A DNA stretch of 64,000 bases. Origin: Ooceraea biroi. Its lineage: Eukaryota; Arthropoda; Insecta; Hymenoptera; Formicidae. Each line of letters begins with the position of its first letter. Positions within the stretch are counted from its first letter, which is position 1. The notes beneath the pieces are model-generated. The model had not been told where the DNA came from. It saw only the letters and a list, made by a program, of their open reading frames with translations, and searched no databases. The stretch lies in NCBI RefSeq assembly GCF_003672135.1, contig NC_039519.1, positions 5,766,001 through 5,830,000 of the forward strand, read 5' to 3'. This document shows positions 1 to 14,100 of the stretch, one piece after another. A program made the position numbers and the translations under genes.

Positions 1-723
1 AAAATAGAAACTCTTTTCATTAGAGACTTTTACTGTTAACAGCAGCAGTTTTCAGGAAGTAAACTCTTAAATGGACTCTCTCTCTTTTCTGAGGGAAGAT
101 TGACGTAACGAATTGGCGGCGGCGCGCGTATTATGGCAATATATGTATGCGAGTATTTATAAGAAACAAGTATAATAACAATATCATAGAGTATAAATGG
201 CATATTGAATAATAAACTATTTATATTGTACAACGTAACGTGTGCGTATATGCTTAATACAAGTAGGTACAAGTTCCCTTTTTTAGTCACGCAGCATAGT
301 GCGCCCACAACATGAGGAAGAAGAATCCCGCCTCGCGCGATATCTCACGCGAGGAAACTTTATCGTATCATTTTGTTTTCTCATTCCAACGTGCACGCAT
401 TATTTGGCTTCACCATGACGCATGAAAAAAAATGGCCACGCTGTATCGTCACATCGATCGAAGTTACTTTAGATCGCGATCGTGCCCTCAAGATCATGCG
501 GGAATTATCGAATCTTCGGCGCTGATCTGTCACAAATAAGGGGTTCGTGCAAGAAATCATAATTATAATTCGACGGTTAACAGAATTACGAGTGCTACGG
601 CATGCAAAATATATTTGGAAGAGTCGAGAAACAATATTTTTCCCGCAGATTCGATAACACGATCCGCGAGTCACGCCGCGTTTAATGAGCCGATATTATC
701 AGCATCGCGGGGGATGTCATCTG
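1..723. other. No gene recognised
   Basis: Downstream flank of papilin. Short chance reading frames only; no domain, RNA gene or repeat recognised. Confidence 0.5.
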
Positions 724-1575
724 ACAAGTAACACTACCCAAGTGTCACACGCCGATTTTGATAAGCTTTGAATATGTTGTTGTCTAGGTCAAAATATGAG
801 ATACATATTTTTTTATATCGGCCCGTTTTGCCATTAAGGGGGTGAAACACCCTCTTGAAAAAAATCGGGTTTTATACACACACACACACACACAAATATA
901 TGTTAATTTATAAGAAATGTTAGTATATATGCAATTATAGAGAAAAAAACAAACAAATTTAGAAATATTGAAAAAAATAAAAAAAGTAAAATTTTCTTGT
1001 CAGCTCTACGTTGATCATTTCTGGGTCCGGCAGAGGGCGAGAACCTGACTTATTTTGTTAATTAAAAGTAATCCCCCGACTGCATTGTTATCTCTGTGCG
1101 AAAAAACTGTTGCCAGGAGTAACTAGCGTATTAAATACGAGAATACGGACGGGGCGCGTATGTAGCGATATAGAGGTACTTTTAGCTTATTTTTGAAAAA
1201 TGCGTTTTCAGAATATGACCTTATCATATATGGTTGAATTGTCGTTAAATATGCTTGAAGTTTTGCTGAAAGATAAATTTTAAAATTTTCAAAAATTGTG
1301 GAGGGGGAAAGGAATTTCGAAAAATATGATTGCACTGTTATAAAGTACATTAGAATCCATAAAACTTTTACTTGAAACTTTTTCTTATATGTTTTATTGT
1401 TTCGACGGTATTCGCTAAGAAATATAAAACCCGATTTTTTTCAAGAGGGTGTTTCACCCCCTTAATGGCAAAATGGGCCGATATAAAAAAATATGTATCT
1501 CATATTTTGACCTAGACAACAACATATTCAAAGCTTATCAAAATCGGCGTGTGACACTTGGGTAGTGTTACTTGT
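724..1575. mobile_element. Non-autonomous DNA element with 150-bp terminal inverted repeats
   Basis: The first 151 bases (724-874, starting ACAAGTAACACTACCC) recur inverted at 1425-1575, nearly identical. The interior (875-1424) is AT-rich, starts with a short CA microsatellite, and has no transposase. This is a foldback/MITE-type element of unknown family. It lies about 0.4 kb downstream of the papilin stop codon and could contribute to the transcript end. Confidence 0.8.
878..894. repeat. Short (CA)n microsatellite
   Basis: A run of alternating A and C just inside the left inverted repeat of the 724-1575 element. Confidence 0.85.
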
Positions 1576-1990
1576 GAGAGACACGCGCGGCGTCGCGACG
1601 TTTCCACTGATCTCTTAAGAACAAGGTAATTAACCCGCCTATAATATGGCTCCGTCGGACTAGGATTTGCAGCGTCAGATCGTATATACATGGATAGAAA
1701 CGTCGAAAGGCGAGATCGCGCGGTGTCGGTTTCGCGCACTTCGATGGGACACGCGCACGAAACTCGTATGCATACATTATATCTATGTATAAACGCTCTA
1801 AGGCTTTGGCAGTGAGTTAACGAGTCGATTATTCGGCAAGTCCGAGAGCGGCAGGTGGGCGCGTGCAGTGAGATGATTCCTCCTCCTCCACCCAGGTCTT
1901 TCTCCATCGCGAATCCCGCCAGCCACAATTCAGAATCGATATGTGCTATCACGTGCGTCGGAAATACCGAAGAGTCGATTTCGCGATTTC

Positions 1991-2193
1991 TTAGACGAGC
2001 ATTCGCAGAATGGATCTCCTTCTTCTTCTCGTGTTGTCGATGTGGGGCCCTCTCGCCGGCAGCTGGCCGGCCTCCGTGCACGATCGGCAGCAGAATTTCG
2101 CGTAGTACTTGTGCGTGCAATATTTGGCCGACACGATGAGCTCGCAGTTGGCGAAGAACGTGTTGTCCTGGCAATGCGGATGAATGAAGATGC
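1991..2193 (-). CDS. Ppn: Papilin terminal exon: PLAC domain
   Basis: Final exon. After TCCTTTCAG it reads a six-Cys PLAC (protease and lacunin) domain: HCQDNTFFANCELIV, AKYCTHKYYAKFCCRSC. A short basic tail of five consecutive Arg residues follows, then a TAA at 1993-1991. PLAC closes lacunin, papilin and several ADAMTS-like proteins, so this is the natural C terminus. No AATAAA was seen close downstream on this strand. The 3' UTR probably covers part of 1576-1990 and may run into the transposon at 724-1575. Confidence 0.94.
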
Positions 2194-5100
2194 CTGAAAG
2201 GACACGGCAGAATTAAAATCGAACGCTGATCGAGGTAGCAGAGTGGAGGAGGCTGCTGCAGGCTGGAGAATCACTCACCAGCTACGCGTATATCAACGCT
2301 GTTGGAATCCGTAGAGTACTCGTTGCTTGCTTCGCATCGATATCGGCCGGAATCCTCTCGATTCGCATCACTAATGATAAGCCGATTGAGTTCTGAACAT
2401 GAAAATTACAATTAATATAAATTGTCATTATTATTCTATAGATTATTTGTAACTTGAACTCATATCTGTCAAAGGGATACATTATTATTTATTGTATCGT
2501 ACCGGAAATCTTGATTCGATTGTCCGTTTGAATGAGTTTGTCGTCCTTATACCAGAGCACACGCGGAATCGGGTAACCATCCACTGTGCAACCGATACTT
2601 ATGTCACTGCCTTCAGGGAATTGCGTTTGTTCTACCGATACGTTGACTTTCACCGGAACTGTGCAAATCGAATTCATTAATACTTATACAATAATTTTAT
2701 TGTGTAATCAAATATAATAATTTATTTTATGTAGCAAGAAAATGCAAAAGTTTTACTTTATACTTACGTCAAATACGTTTATTCCTAACGATAAGAAACA
2801 TTGATAATTGTATTATATTTTTAGCATGTGTTTAAAACAGCCAACAAGCAGTCTGTTATAACAGCTCCAAGCAATAACAATGCAATGTAACTCAAATATT
2901 AGTAAGAACGGAATAACCGAGAACAATTCGGTTACACTATCATTGTGATTAACAACAAAAATAAAAGATCTGAGAGATTCAGCAGAGAATAAATATTTAT
3001 TGACTTGTCAGCTTCATGAAAAGTCTCACATCTGGATAGATTTAACACAATGATCAGCGCAACCAAACTAAAAATATACCAGCCACATAAAAATAGACCA
3101 GCGTAGTCTCACCTTTGAACCTAGCGCCACCGGGTTCAGCAGTAGTTGGTTCAAGAGGGATAACGTGTGGAATGTAATGCGGTTTTGTCGTGTAAAGAGG
3201 GGCGTAGGTCTGATTTTCAGGAGATTGCGTCCTGGTGGGTCGATAAGGATATTGTGGTTTTTCGGTAGTGGGTCTCCTCGGGGGTTGAACGAGGTACTTG
3301 GTGTACTCCTCATGCTCGGGCTTAACATTGTAGACGGGCCCGATCGCCTGCACGGTCGCCGACCAGGAGGCCGGTCTATTGCCGATACCATTGAACGCTT
3401 GACAGGTGTAAATACCGAGACTCGTCAGAGTTACCGAGCGTATCAGGAGGCTATAGTCATTGTCCTGCTCATAATTTTCCGAGAGCAGGGGCAACATTCG
3501 GTCGCCGCGCCACCAAGTAACAATCGGCCTTGGCCACCCCATAGCGTAACAATGCAGGGTTATCGGCGAGTTTAACGTCACCGTTATAGTAGTGTCGGGC
3601 TCTCCGATGATGTCGACGGCGAGCTCGCGCGGTTCTAAAGAGTGCAAGAGAAAAGGTGCATGCGTGACGTTTAGAGGCAGAGGTGTTAATCGTACCGTCA
3701 CCAGAAAAACCGTAAGATCAATCCCGTCATCCGTTTTAATCAATGAAAGAAGATATTGTTAAATTCGCTTCACGACAGTCGCTAAGCATCTGACTAAGAC
3801 AATCCTATACGACGCATCGATCATTTAGCGAACAGAGCAACGTTAAATGGAATATCTAGTGTGAGCAAGACATTCACAACTAATTAAATTAATGTGAATT
3901 CCACACCGCACAGTAATCTAGTAAATGTTAATCTATCTAAAGTTGCAATATAGTCATTCCTCGGCAGAAGTGGATTCTATACGTACCAGTGACATCCAAT
4001 TGGTACTCCGCTCTTACTGGTGGTCCTAAACCGTTATCAGCGGTGCACACGTAAGTTCCTCTGTCGTAAGTGTACAAATTGATGACCTGAAGAGATCCAT
4101 CGAGCAATATGCGCCGCCTCTTCTCGGAAGGTCCAATCTAAAGCATTGATATTTAATGTTTTATAACTTGAACAACTAAGAACAATCATTTGATTATGGC
4201 CAAGTATTGAGACACCCCATAAGTATATATTATTTCTTGAAATTAATTATGTAAAATAATTAATAATAAAACTATTTAAAAAAGAATTTAATAATTACCA
4301 ATGTGGTATCCTTTCTCCACGTGATGGTTGGCCTGGGAGTGCCCAGAGCGACGCATTTCAAAGTGACATATCCACCCTCTTGCGCGCTAACACGAGGCTC
4401 TTCGGGTTGTTGAATCGCCGCAGGTTCGCCACCATATTGCGGTGGTGTAACAGGTCGCAGTGTCGTTGCCGGAGGTTCTTCCGGCGCGGGTTCCAAGCAG
4501 GACGTACCGCAACCGCTGTCGCAACATTTCGATTCTCCGGGACAATCCGCGTCTGTGACACATTCTTGCTCGCACCTCGTGCTGTTGGATACTCTTGGAC
4601 AATGACCAGGTTTGGTGACTGCAAGGACAACGAAATTTTATTGTTCCATTTTACAAGTTGCTCGCAATACATAACGCCATTTCCAAAAATATATTTTAAT
4701 CTGCCCCCTGACGATTTATTCCAGCAATTTAATTTTATTTCAAACAAAAGAATTTTTTCTGTACTTTAAAAGTTAAAATTGCTTACAGTAATTTGTTTTA
4801 TATTGTCAATGGTACTTACTTGATTGACAAACGCTCTTGTATTCTGTACCGTCTTGCGTAGCGACTAGCGTAATGGTGCAACGAGTACCATCAGGACAGA
4901 TCTGTGCCCTGCAGGGATCAACGCAACGGCAACGTTCACAGTCCTGCGGATCTACGTATTGTTCCTTGCCATATGGACAACGAATGATATTACATTCCTC
5001 TTTAGCCTCTGCGCATTGATCTTTCTTATCGGTTGCGTCCACATCTATCTCGTTGCTCGCTGTAACCATGCATTATAAAAAATAAAAAATTTTGCTCTTT

Positions 5101-8100
5101 TCTGTAGGATTAAGTATCTTGACAAGAAAATAAAAAAGAAAGCTGTCGATTTATATTGCTCCACATAATTTATATATTACAGCAGATTGAGAAAAGAAAT
5201 GTAAGCAATGCGATATTTAAAATGTTTTCACAGAAAATTTCGTAAGTTTCTTTTTCATAGTTTACGTCAAATGTCGGTGAACGTGAAAAATGGTTAAAAA
5301 TTGTTACGAATTATTTGAAATAAATCGCATATTCCATAACGGAAGCCACATTTACAGTAATTTATCTAATGGATTTATTTGTAATTTTGTCGCATATACA
5401 CGCACGCACACGTACGTATATCAATATCTTTGCATTAAATATTAATCATAAAAGAAAGAAAGAGTAAAAAGTTTCAGGTAATATAAATTTGATTGCTATG
5501 ATAAAACATAAGCAATGAATCGCAAATGAAAAATTAAGGATGTAGTGGATCAATTGGTAGATGGAAGAATCGAAATGCGTGAACGAAGAATTGCGAATAA
5601 ATCGAAAAGCGTAAAAAATATGTAGAACTAGATATAAAAATACAAAAATGCTAACATATATGTACACAGGAGCCAAATATATGCTAGACACTACTACAAA
5701 GCTGAAAGATGAGATATTTGCAAAAACATCAAAAGAATAAAAAACTTGGTAGCAGTCTTCCAGGACTTACTCCTAAGACAAGTATTAATACAAGATTCGA
5801 AAGTCTTGAATCTATTGCGATTGCCACCGCATCCGGTATAAATAAACGCCCGACAGCTTTGATATTCCTCGTCGAAGTAGAATCGTTTCGTGGCACCGGA
5901 CGTGCAGGATCCACTATCAACTGGTTCTTTACAGATCGCTGTATCACCACCATAAAGACTATTACTTGAAGCTTGATAAATTCCATGGCAATGCCATGAC
6001 AATTAATACAGTTCGAAGGAATTGTCGTTTGAGAAAGGAAACGATCGGAAAATAATAAGTTAAATTTACATACACAGATTCGATGCGCTGGTGTCGTTTC
6101 CGGCGGGTAAAGGCTCCTCCTGATGTACGCAAATGGACTCGCATTCGGAGACGGTACTGAATCGGTTCGCATTGCCGTCGCATCCACCATAAATAAATTC
6201 ACGGCAGGCACGTGAGCTCGGTTCGTAGTAATACTTGCGGAAAGCGCCTCTGCACGGACCAGAATCCATAGGAAGATTGCACATGTCTGTAAAGATCATT
6301 AATTAAACCTTAATTAATTATATTAATTTCCCTAAAGAAGTTTTATCGTAGATAAATTCGTGGTTTTAACGCGAAGCGAAAGAAATATAAATAAAATTTG
6401 TTAATTCAGTAATAATTAATACAATCATTTCCAAGTGCATTATCATTCTCACCTTGTCCATGGAACCTTCCGCAGAGTCGCTCGCACTGTTCCTCTGTCT
6501 GGAATCTGTTGGCATTGCCACCGCAGCCACCGTAAATGAATGCCTGACACATCTGATGTTCCACGTCGTAATAATATGCGGTGATAGAACCGTCGCAATC
6601 ACCGTAATCAGCTGACGCCAAGCAGATGGGACTCTTCGGTTCTCCAATCGACGGAGTTCTCATCGTTTGAGTAACCAGTGGTGTAACGGCAGGTGGATGC
6701 TGCTTGCACTTCCTCTCACAAGATTCCCTATCTTGGAAACGATTCTTATTGCCCTCGCAGCCACTGTAATCGAACTCGAAGCAGGAATCAGAGCGATAGT
6801 CATAGTAGAATTGCTTCAAGGAGCCGCTGCAGGGACCGACCACCTTTGGTAGCGTGCAAGGATCTGAAATTTTCGCCATTTCTCTTTAGATAATATTCAA
6901 GGGAAGAGAAAAAATAGAATTAAGTACCTGAATTATCATTAATTATCATTTTACGCATCGTTTTCCATCATACGTACTTTGAACTTCTCCGCAGCGATAT
7001 TCGCACTCCTCACGACGATTAAAGTTGTTACCGTTACTCTGACAGCCACCGTAATAGAACTGCTTGCACACGCCGTCGCGACTATCGTAGAACCATTTGA
7101 TTTGATTCTCAGAGCAGGGACCATGTTCATCAGGCAGGAAGCAGAATTCTGGAATATCCGATAATAGGTCAACGGTATTTGTCACTTGCGGACAATTTCT
7201 GGGGTCGTTATAGGAAACATTACCAGTTCGGAACTCGAGGTGTCTCAAAGGTGGCGGCGTGGTGACGGCCGTTTCGCACCTGTTGACGCAGTCCTGCTGG
7301 GTCAGGAAGTTATTCTCATTTGCGCCGCATCCACCGTAATAGAACTTTCGGCATTGCTGCTCGTAGGAGTCATAATACCATCGTTGAGTGTAATTATGGC
7401 AGTCTCCCATGAGAGCCGGCAGCAGACAAATGTCTTGTTCTATGTTTAGAAATTTAAAAATTGTGTTTTCACGCATGTAATTTTTTCTTAAAGAATTTTG
7501 CCTGTCAATGGTGATCAAGTAAAATATTATATAACATAAAAATCAAAGCAAGGAAATAGAATCCCTCTTCTCGAAAAAAAATTCTTGTTTCATAAATACT
7601 TTAAGTGAGATGTTACTATATCTGTAATAAAGAGAACTCAAAAAATTTTAATAAAAAGTAGTTATTAATTTGAGAGATCAACGCTATTAATGATATATAT
7701 ATATATAATTTTTTATTATAAAAGAATGATATAGATGTATTTTGTGTGATATAATATATATAAATCATGCAACTAAATTTAATTTAAATTTCTAATTAAA
7801 TTTCTTTCGTGCATTCCATAAAAAAGACAATTTGTATTATTAATGCAGTAAACAGTGCGGAAAGAAATAACAGTTTCAGAAGTAATGAGATTTAATGTGG
7901 AGAAAAGGCGTAAGTGAAGGAAATCTTACCGATTTTAGGCGGACAATCAGACTCGCATGCGTCTCTAGATTCAAAGTTATTTTTATTGCCACCACAGCCA
8001 GTATAATAGAATGGCATGCAACGATTCTCCGATTGATCAAAGTACCATCGAGATTGCTTCTCCGTGCATGTGCCCTCCGCCCGCGGCAACGTACAACTAT

Positions 8101-11100
8101 CTGTTAATCGTATTAATTATTATATCATGCAAAGTTAATCCTATGTTAATCTCAATTCTGTTCCCTCTATTTCAGCCCAAGTTATTCTACATACCGTTAG
8201 TTTGAAAAATTCCTTACTTCTATTATTAATCAAATAGTTTAACACTTAACTAAACTTTCAGTAAAATTATTAACATTATTTATCAGTGACCTTTAATGAT
8301 TTTGACCCGTAGATCAATGTGCGCATCTTCAAACCCTTTACTAGATGGTACGTAAAAAAACATATCATACCATTTAAAACAACGAAGTTGACCTTCATAT
8401 GACCTCTACGCGTCCACCTAATAAAAAACTATTTAGAACAAATTATGTATCCTTCGAAACCATGCAAGTTTGGTCTGACACATTTTTTTCTATCACCAAT
8501 AACAGCCGAGATATTCAGGTGGCCCGTTTTAGGTGCCTCACCCTGTATATTTCGATATTCCGTAATAATCACAGTAGAAAAATACGAATCTAATTTCTTT
8601 TATCTTTGAATATTTAAATATGTCTTATTTAGAAAATTAATTATGTTAATAAAATTTATGGTATGCGGAGCATAATATTAATTATTACATTTAACATTTT
8701 GTATTTAATTCCGATAAGATTAGATCTCAGTTGTGCCAAAGGTGCGCAGATTATTTCAGAGTTAATTATGACACAAGGTTTAAAGAAAACTTGTGTATAA
8801 AAAAATTGAGGAATAAAAATCGTTTTTTCTCTAACTATATAATAAAATGTTTAAGTGTTGAAGAATTTCTAAAAATTGTGCATTACAATTATGCAAGTGA
8901 AAGCGTGCCTGCGGAACAAAAACTGCGTGAAAGCTAACACGTGAATCGTGATCGCATCGTGATTTATCCCATGACATGTCCCATGTCACCATGAAGCAGT
9001 GAGATCTTTTTCTGCTGCTGTTATCAGTACCTTGTGAAGGGCAACGTTGCTGGCAGGCAGCAAGAGTACGGAATTTATTGGCGTTGCCTTTACAACCGCC
9101 GTAAACAAATTGCCTACAAGTGCCACACTCGGCATCGTAATACCAGCGCAATGCCGAGCCCGGACAGGGTCCGGGATCTCTCTTCAAGGCGCACACGTCA
9201 GGCAGTTTTACTGCAAAAGTTCGTCCATCACTGTGCGGTCGAGCCGATCCCCGTAACTGACGTTTAGAACTAATATCGGTGGCAAGGAGCAGAGTTTCGA
9301 ATTACTTGAACACGCTCGGAGTGCCAATCATTCTCGATAAAAGTACGCCCCGTTTATTAGCGGCGTAACCACGATGAGTTTATTTTATTCAAAACTGTAA
9401 ATATTATTAAATTTGCTAAAAGTGATGTTAATTTTATTAAATATTATCGTATTCATCTCATTTTGTAATATGCATATTGCAGATTCTTTCTCAATCATTT
9501 AATCGTTTCAATTTTTTTAATTCACTACTGCGGTAATAATCATATCTTGGTATGTCGTTGAAAAGTACTTATAATAGAAAGATTAGTTATACAATTCTCT
9601 CCGAATGCGAATGTAGTAATAGAAAATTATGGATTAGTTAGAATTACGTTAAGGAGAGAATACGCCTCGACTATTGTTAGAATCTGTTAAAGTTAGTTGT
9701 CATTACTAGAAATATTAAATCGGTAAATACCCCATCGCCAGCATTCCTATAATTATAGATACTACTGCAATTAAATTTCGTTAATCCCCAGACTTGAAAT
9801 CAATCTTTTAAGAAAATTATTATGTAATTTCATCGATAGCGAAGATGTCCTAAGTAATTAGATCAAACAATTTAACTTAAATCCTTTTCTGCGATCGATA
9901 TCGTGCAAATAAACTAGCAATTTACGTATATAAAATACACGGAATTGTAACGCACACATAAAGAAAGCGTAGAGTGACAATAAATAACATACCTTTTCTC
10001 CGACCTGGTTGTAAGCACTGCTGATGACAAGCGATTTCCGTTGGGAAGTTGTTGTCGTTCGCTTTGCAACCGCCGTAAATGAACTGTTCGCAAGTCTGCG
10101 CTTCTTTATTGAAGTACCACCTTGTGAAATTGCCTGCGCAAGGACCTTGTTCCTTCGGCTGATCGCAGGAATCTGTATGAAATGACAAACTTAATTGTTA
10201 ATTAGTTCTGTAAATTCTAACACACGAGGTACATCCTGTTTAATATCAAATTAAATCCAAAGCGAAATTTAAAGACAAAGTTTAAATACATATTTCTCAC
10301 AAAACAGCTTAACCGCGGGTGATCTCCGCCAGTATGGGTAGAGTCTTACCGATATCATCTGGCGTGACGCAAAGTTCTGCGCACTCTTCCCTAGTTTCGA
10401 ACTTATTAGCATTACCGAGGCAACCGCCGTAAATAAATTGACCGCACTGCTTCCTGTCGGCATCATAATACCACTTCGGGTGATATCCTTCGCAAGGACC
10501 AGCGATTTTCGGCAAGAAGCAAGCAGCTGCGAAGTAAATCGATAGTTTTCTGTTTTAACGCGATGCTTCAAACTTTACTAATATAATTCGTTTATTTGTA
10601 AAAAATTCGTTCTAAATATAAATTTGTAAAAGAAAAGCAGTCTTAATTTCCTGATAAAATTTTCATTTTTACATAAAAAAGATATATAACATGTATTAGC
10701 AAAGTGCAGATGTTTCTTTCTTTCATTTACAGTTAGACAGCCATTTTAATAAATATTTTCAAGTAATTACCTTTTCCTTTCGGCTGAACGCAAACTTCTT
10801 TGCACTCTTCCTGTGTTTTAAATCGATTTTCGTTACCCTCGCAGCCTCCGTACCAGAATCTCGAGCAGCCACCATAATCGGTATCGTAGAACCACTTGAC
10901 GGTGAAGTCCCGGCAGGAACCTCTGTCCTTCTTCAAGCCACACGCCGCACCCGGCATCATCGGCATCGTCAGACAACCCTCGAAGTTCTCGCCTTGAGCT
11001 TCCTCGATTCCATCCGGACAACATCCGAATTGTGATGCGTCGCAGGTGCATCCAGCGAAGTTCGGCCCTTTAGCAGGTGTCCTGCCGTCCGAGCAGCACT

Positions 11101-14100
11101 TGTATTTCGTGTTCTCACATCCGCAGCCTGTTAACATCGGCACGCAGCGCATTGCAGTGTTATTGATTTGTATAATTGTTATTAAAATATTATATTATTA
11201 TTTTCTTATTATCTAAATATTAAATTACTGTCCTATTACTATCATATTATTATTTTTGCATTAGTTAAAAATTTTAACAGCTTAATTATGAATTGTTAAT
11301 TTTTTAACAATTAATTTAGCTGCATCATTCTCGACAATTTAATTCTATTAGGAGTGTGATTTAGTTTTGAGGGTTTTGCAACAGATGGCTGTAGTGTCAG
11401 TTTGTTCCAATAGCTGTTTCCGATAACTGTTGTTTCTTACAGTCTTGACATTATCCATGACATTTAGTAGCATTATAGCAATAGATGCAATAACAGTCGT
11501 GTTTATATCATCGTAAAAATGCAACTTCCGAAACAGCATTTTCGACATGCGTTGCTTTTGTTTTTTAATCAAAAGAAAACTGCGGCTGACGGTTATAGAA
11601 TTCTTGTGGAAACTTATGGTGATTCTGCCCCATCAATTAAGATGTGTGAATACTGGTTTAGACGCTTTAAAAGTGGTGATACTGATGCGAAGGACAAAGA
11701 ACGCTCGGGACAACCAAGAAAGCTTGAAAATGCAGATTTCCAAGCATTATTGCACGAAAATCCAACACGATCCACTTCAGAACTTGCCAGAGCATTAAAT
11801 GTTGATCGTACAACAGTTACCAAACATTTACATGAAATGGGAAAAATTCAGAAATAAGGGAAATGGGTTCGACATGAATTATCGGAAAGTGCCATTGCGA
11901 ACCATTTCGTTGATCGCCAGGCAAAAAAAGAAGAGTCTTTTGTCTCGGATTGTTACTGGGGATGAAAAGTGGATCTATTTTGATAATCCGAAACGCAGAA
12001 AATCATGGGTGGATCCAGGCGAACCATCAACATCCACTCCGAGACGCAATATTCACGGTTCAAAAGTAATGCTCTGTATTTGGTGGGATAGTGTACTATG
12101 AGCTGTTAAATCCGCACGAGAGTGTCACGGCTGATCGTTATCGACACCAATTGTACAAGTTGAAGCAAGCATTGGACCAAAAACGACCACCAATTGCGAG
12201 TAAACGACGGAAAGTGATTCTTCTTCGTGACAACGCTCGACCTCACGTTGCGTTATCAGTGAAACAAACACTATTAGAGCTCGAATGGGAAGTCTTACCG
12301 CACCCGCGTATTCTCCGAACATTGCTCCATGCGATTATTATTTGTTCCGGTGGATGCAACACGCTTTAGAGGATACACACTTTCATAATTTGGAAGAAGT
12401 GCGAAAATTCGTCGACGAATGGATCAACTGAAAAGAAGAGTCTTTTGTCTCGGATTGTTACTGGGGATGAAAAGTGGATCTATTTTGATAATCCGAAACG
12501 CAGAAAATCATGGGTGGATCCAGGCGAACCATCAACATCCACTCCGAGACGCAATATTCACGGTTCAAAAGTAATGCTCTGTATTTGGTGGGATAGTGTA
12601 CTATGAGCTGTTAAATCCGCACGAGACTGTCACGGCTGATCGTTATCGACACCAATTGTACAAGTTGAAGCAAGCATTGGACCAAAAACGACCACCAATT
12701 GCGAGTAAACGACGGAAAGTGATTCTTCTTCGTGACAACGCTCGACCTCACGTTGCGTTATCAGTGAAACAAACACTATTAGAGCTCGAATGGGAAGTGT
12801 TACCGCACCCCGCGTATTCTTCGGACATTGCTCCATGCGATTATTATTTGTTCCGGTCGATGCAACACGCTTTAGAGGATACACACTTTCATAATTTGGA
12901 AGAAGTGCGAAAATTCGTCGACGAATGGATCAACTGAAAAGAAGAGTCTTTTGTCTCGGATTGTTACTGGGGATGAAAAGTGGATCTATTTTGATAATCC
13001 GAAACGCAGAAAATCATGGGTGGATCCAGGCGAACCATCAACATCCACTCCGAGACGCAATATTGACGGTTCAAAAGTAATGCTCTGTATTTGGTGGGAT
13101 AGTGTACTATGAGCTGTTAAATCCGCACGAGACTGTCACGGCTGATCGTTATCGACACCAATTGTACAAGTTGAAGCAAGCATTGGACCAAAAACGACCA
13201 CCAATTGCGAGTAAACGACGGAAAGTGATTCTTCTTCGTGACAACGCTCGACCTCACGTTGCGTTATTATTGAAACAAACACTATTAGAGCTCGAATGGG
13301 AAGTCTTACCGCACCCGCGTATTCTCCGGACATTGCTCCATGCGATTATTATTTGTTCCGGTCGATGCAACACGCTTTAGAGGATACACACTTTGATAAT
13401 TTGGAAGAAGTGCGAAAATTCGTCGACGAATGGATCAACTGAAAAGAAGAGTCTTTTGTCTCGGATTGTTACTGGGGATGAAAAGTGGATCTATTTTGAT
13501 AATCCGAAACGCAGAAAATCATGGGTGGATCCAGGCGAACCATCAACATCCACTCCGAGACGCAATATTCACGGTTCAAAAGTAATGCTCTGTATTTGGT
13601 GGGATAGTGTACTATGAGCTGTTAAATCCGCACGAGACTGTCACGGCTGATCGTTATCGACACCAATTGTACAAGTTGAAGTAAGCATTGGACCAAAAAC
13701 GACCACCAATTGCGAGTAAACGACGGAAAGTGATTCTTCTTCGTGACAACGCTCGACCTCACGTTGCGTTATTATTGAAACAAACACTATTAGAGCTCGA
13801 ATGGGAAGTCTTACCGCACCCGCATATTCTCCAGACATTGCTCCATGCGATTATTATTTGTTCCGGTCGATGCAACACGCTTTAGAGGATACACACTTTC
13901 ATAATTTGGAAGAAGTGCGAAAATTCGTTGACGAATGGATCAACTGAAAAGAAGAGTGATTTTATCGCGGTGGAATCCATCTCTTGCCAGAAAGATGGGA
14001 AAAAGTTATAGAAAACGAAGGAAAATATTTGGATTAAGGTATTCATTCATTATCATATTTAAATACATGCGTTTTTGAGCAAAAAAACCCTCAAAACTAA

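Noticed and set aside
1512..2174. 220-codon minus-strand frame overlapping the end of papilin
   Set aside because: It is in a different frame from the PLAC exon and runs through untranslated sequence; a shadow of GC-rich coding DNA.
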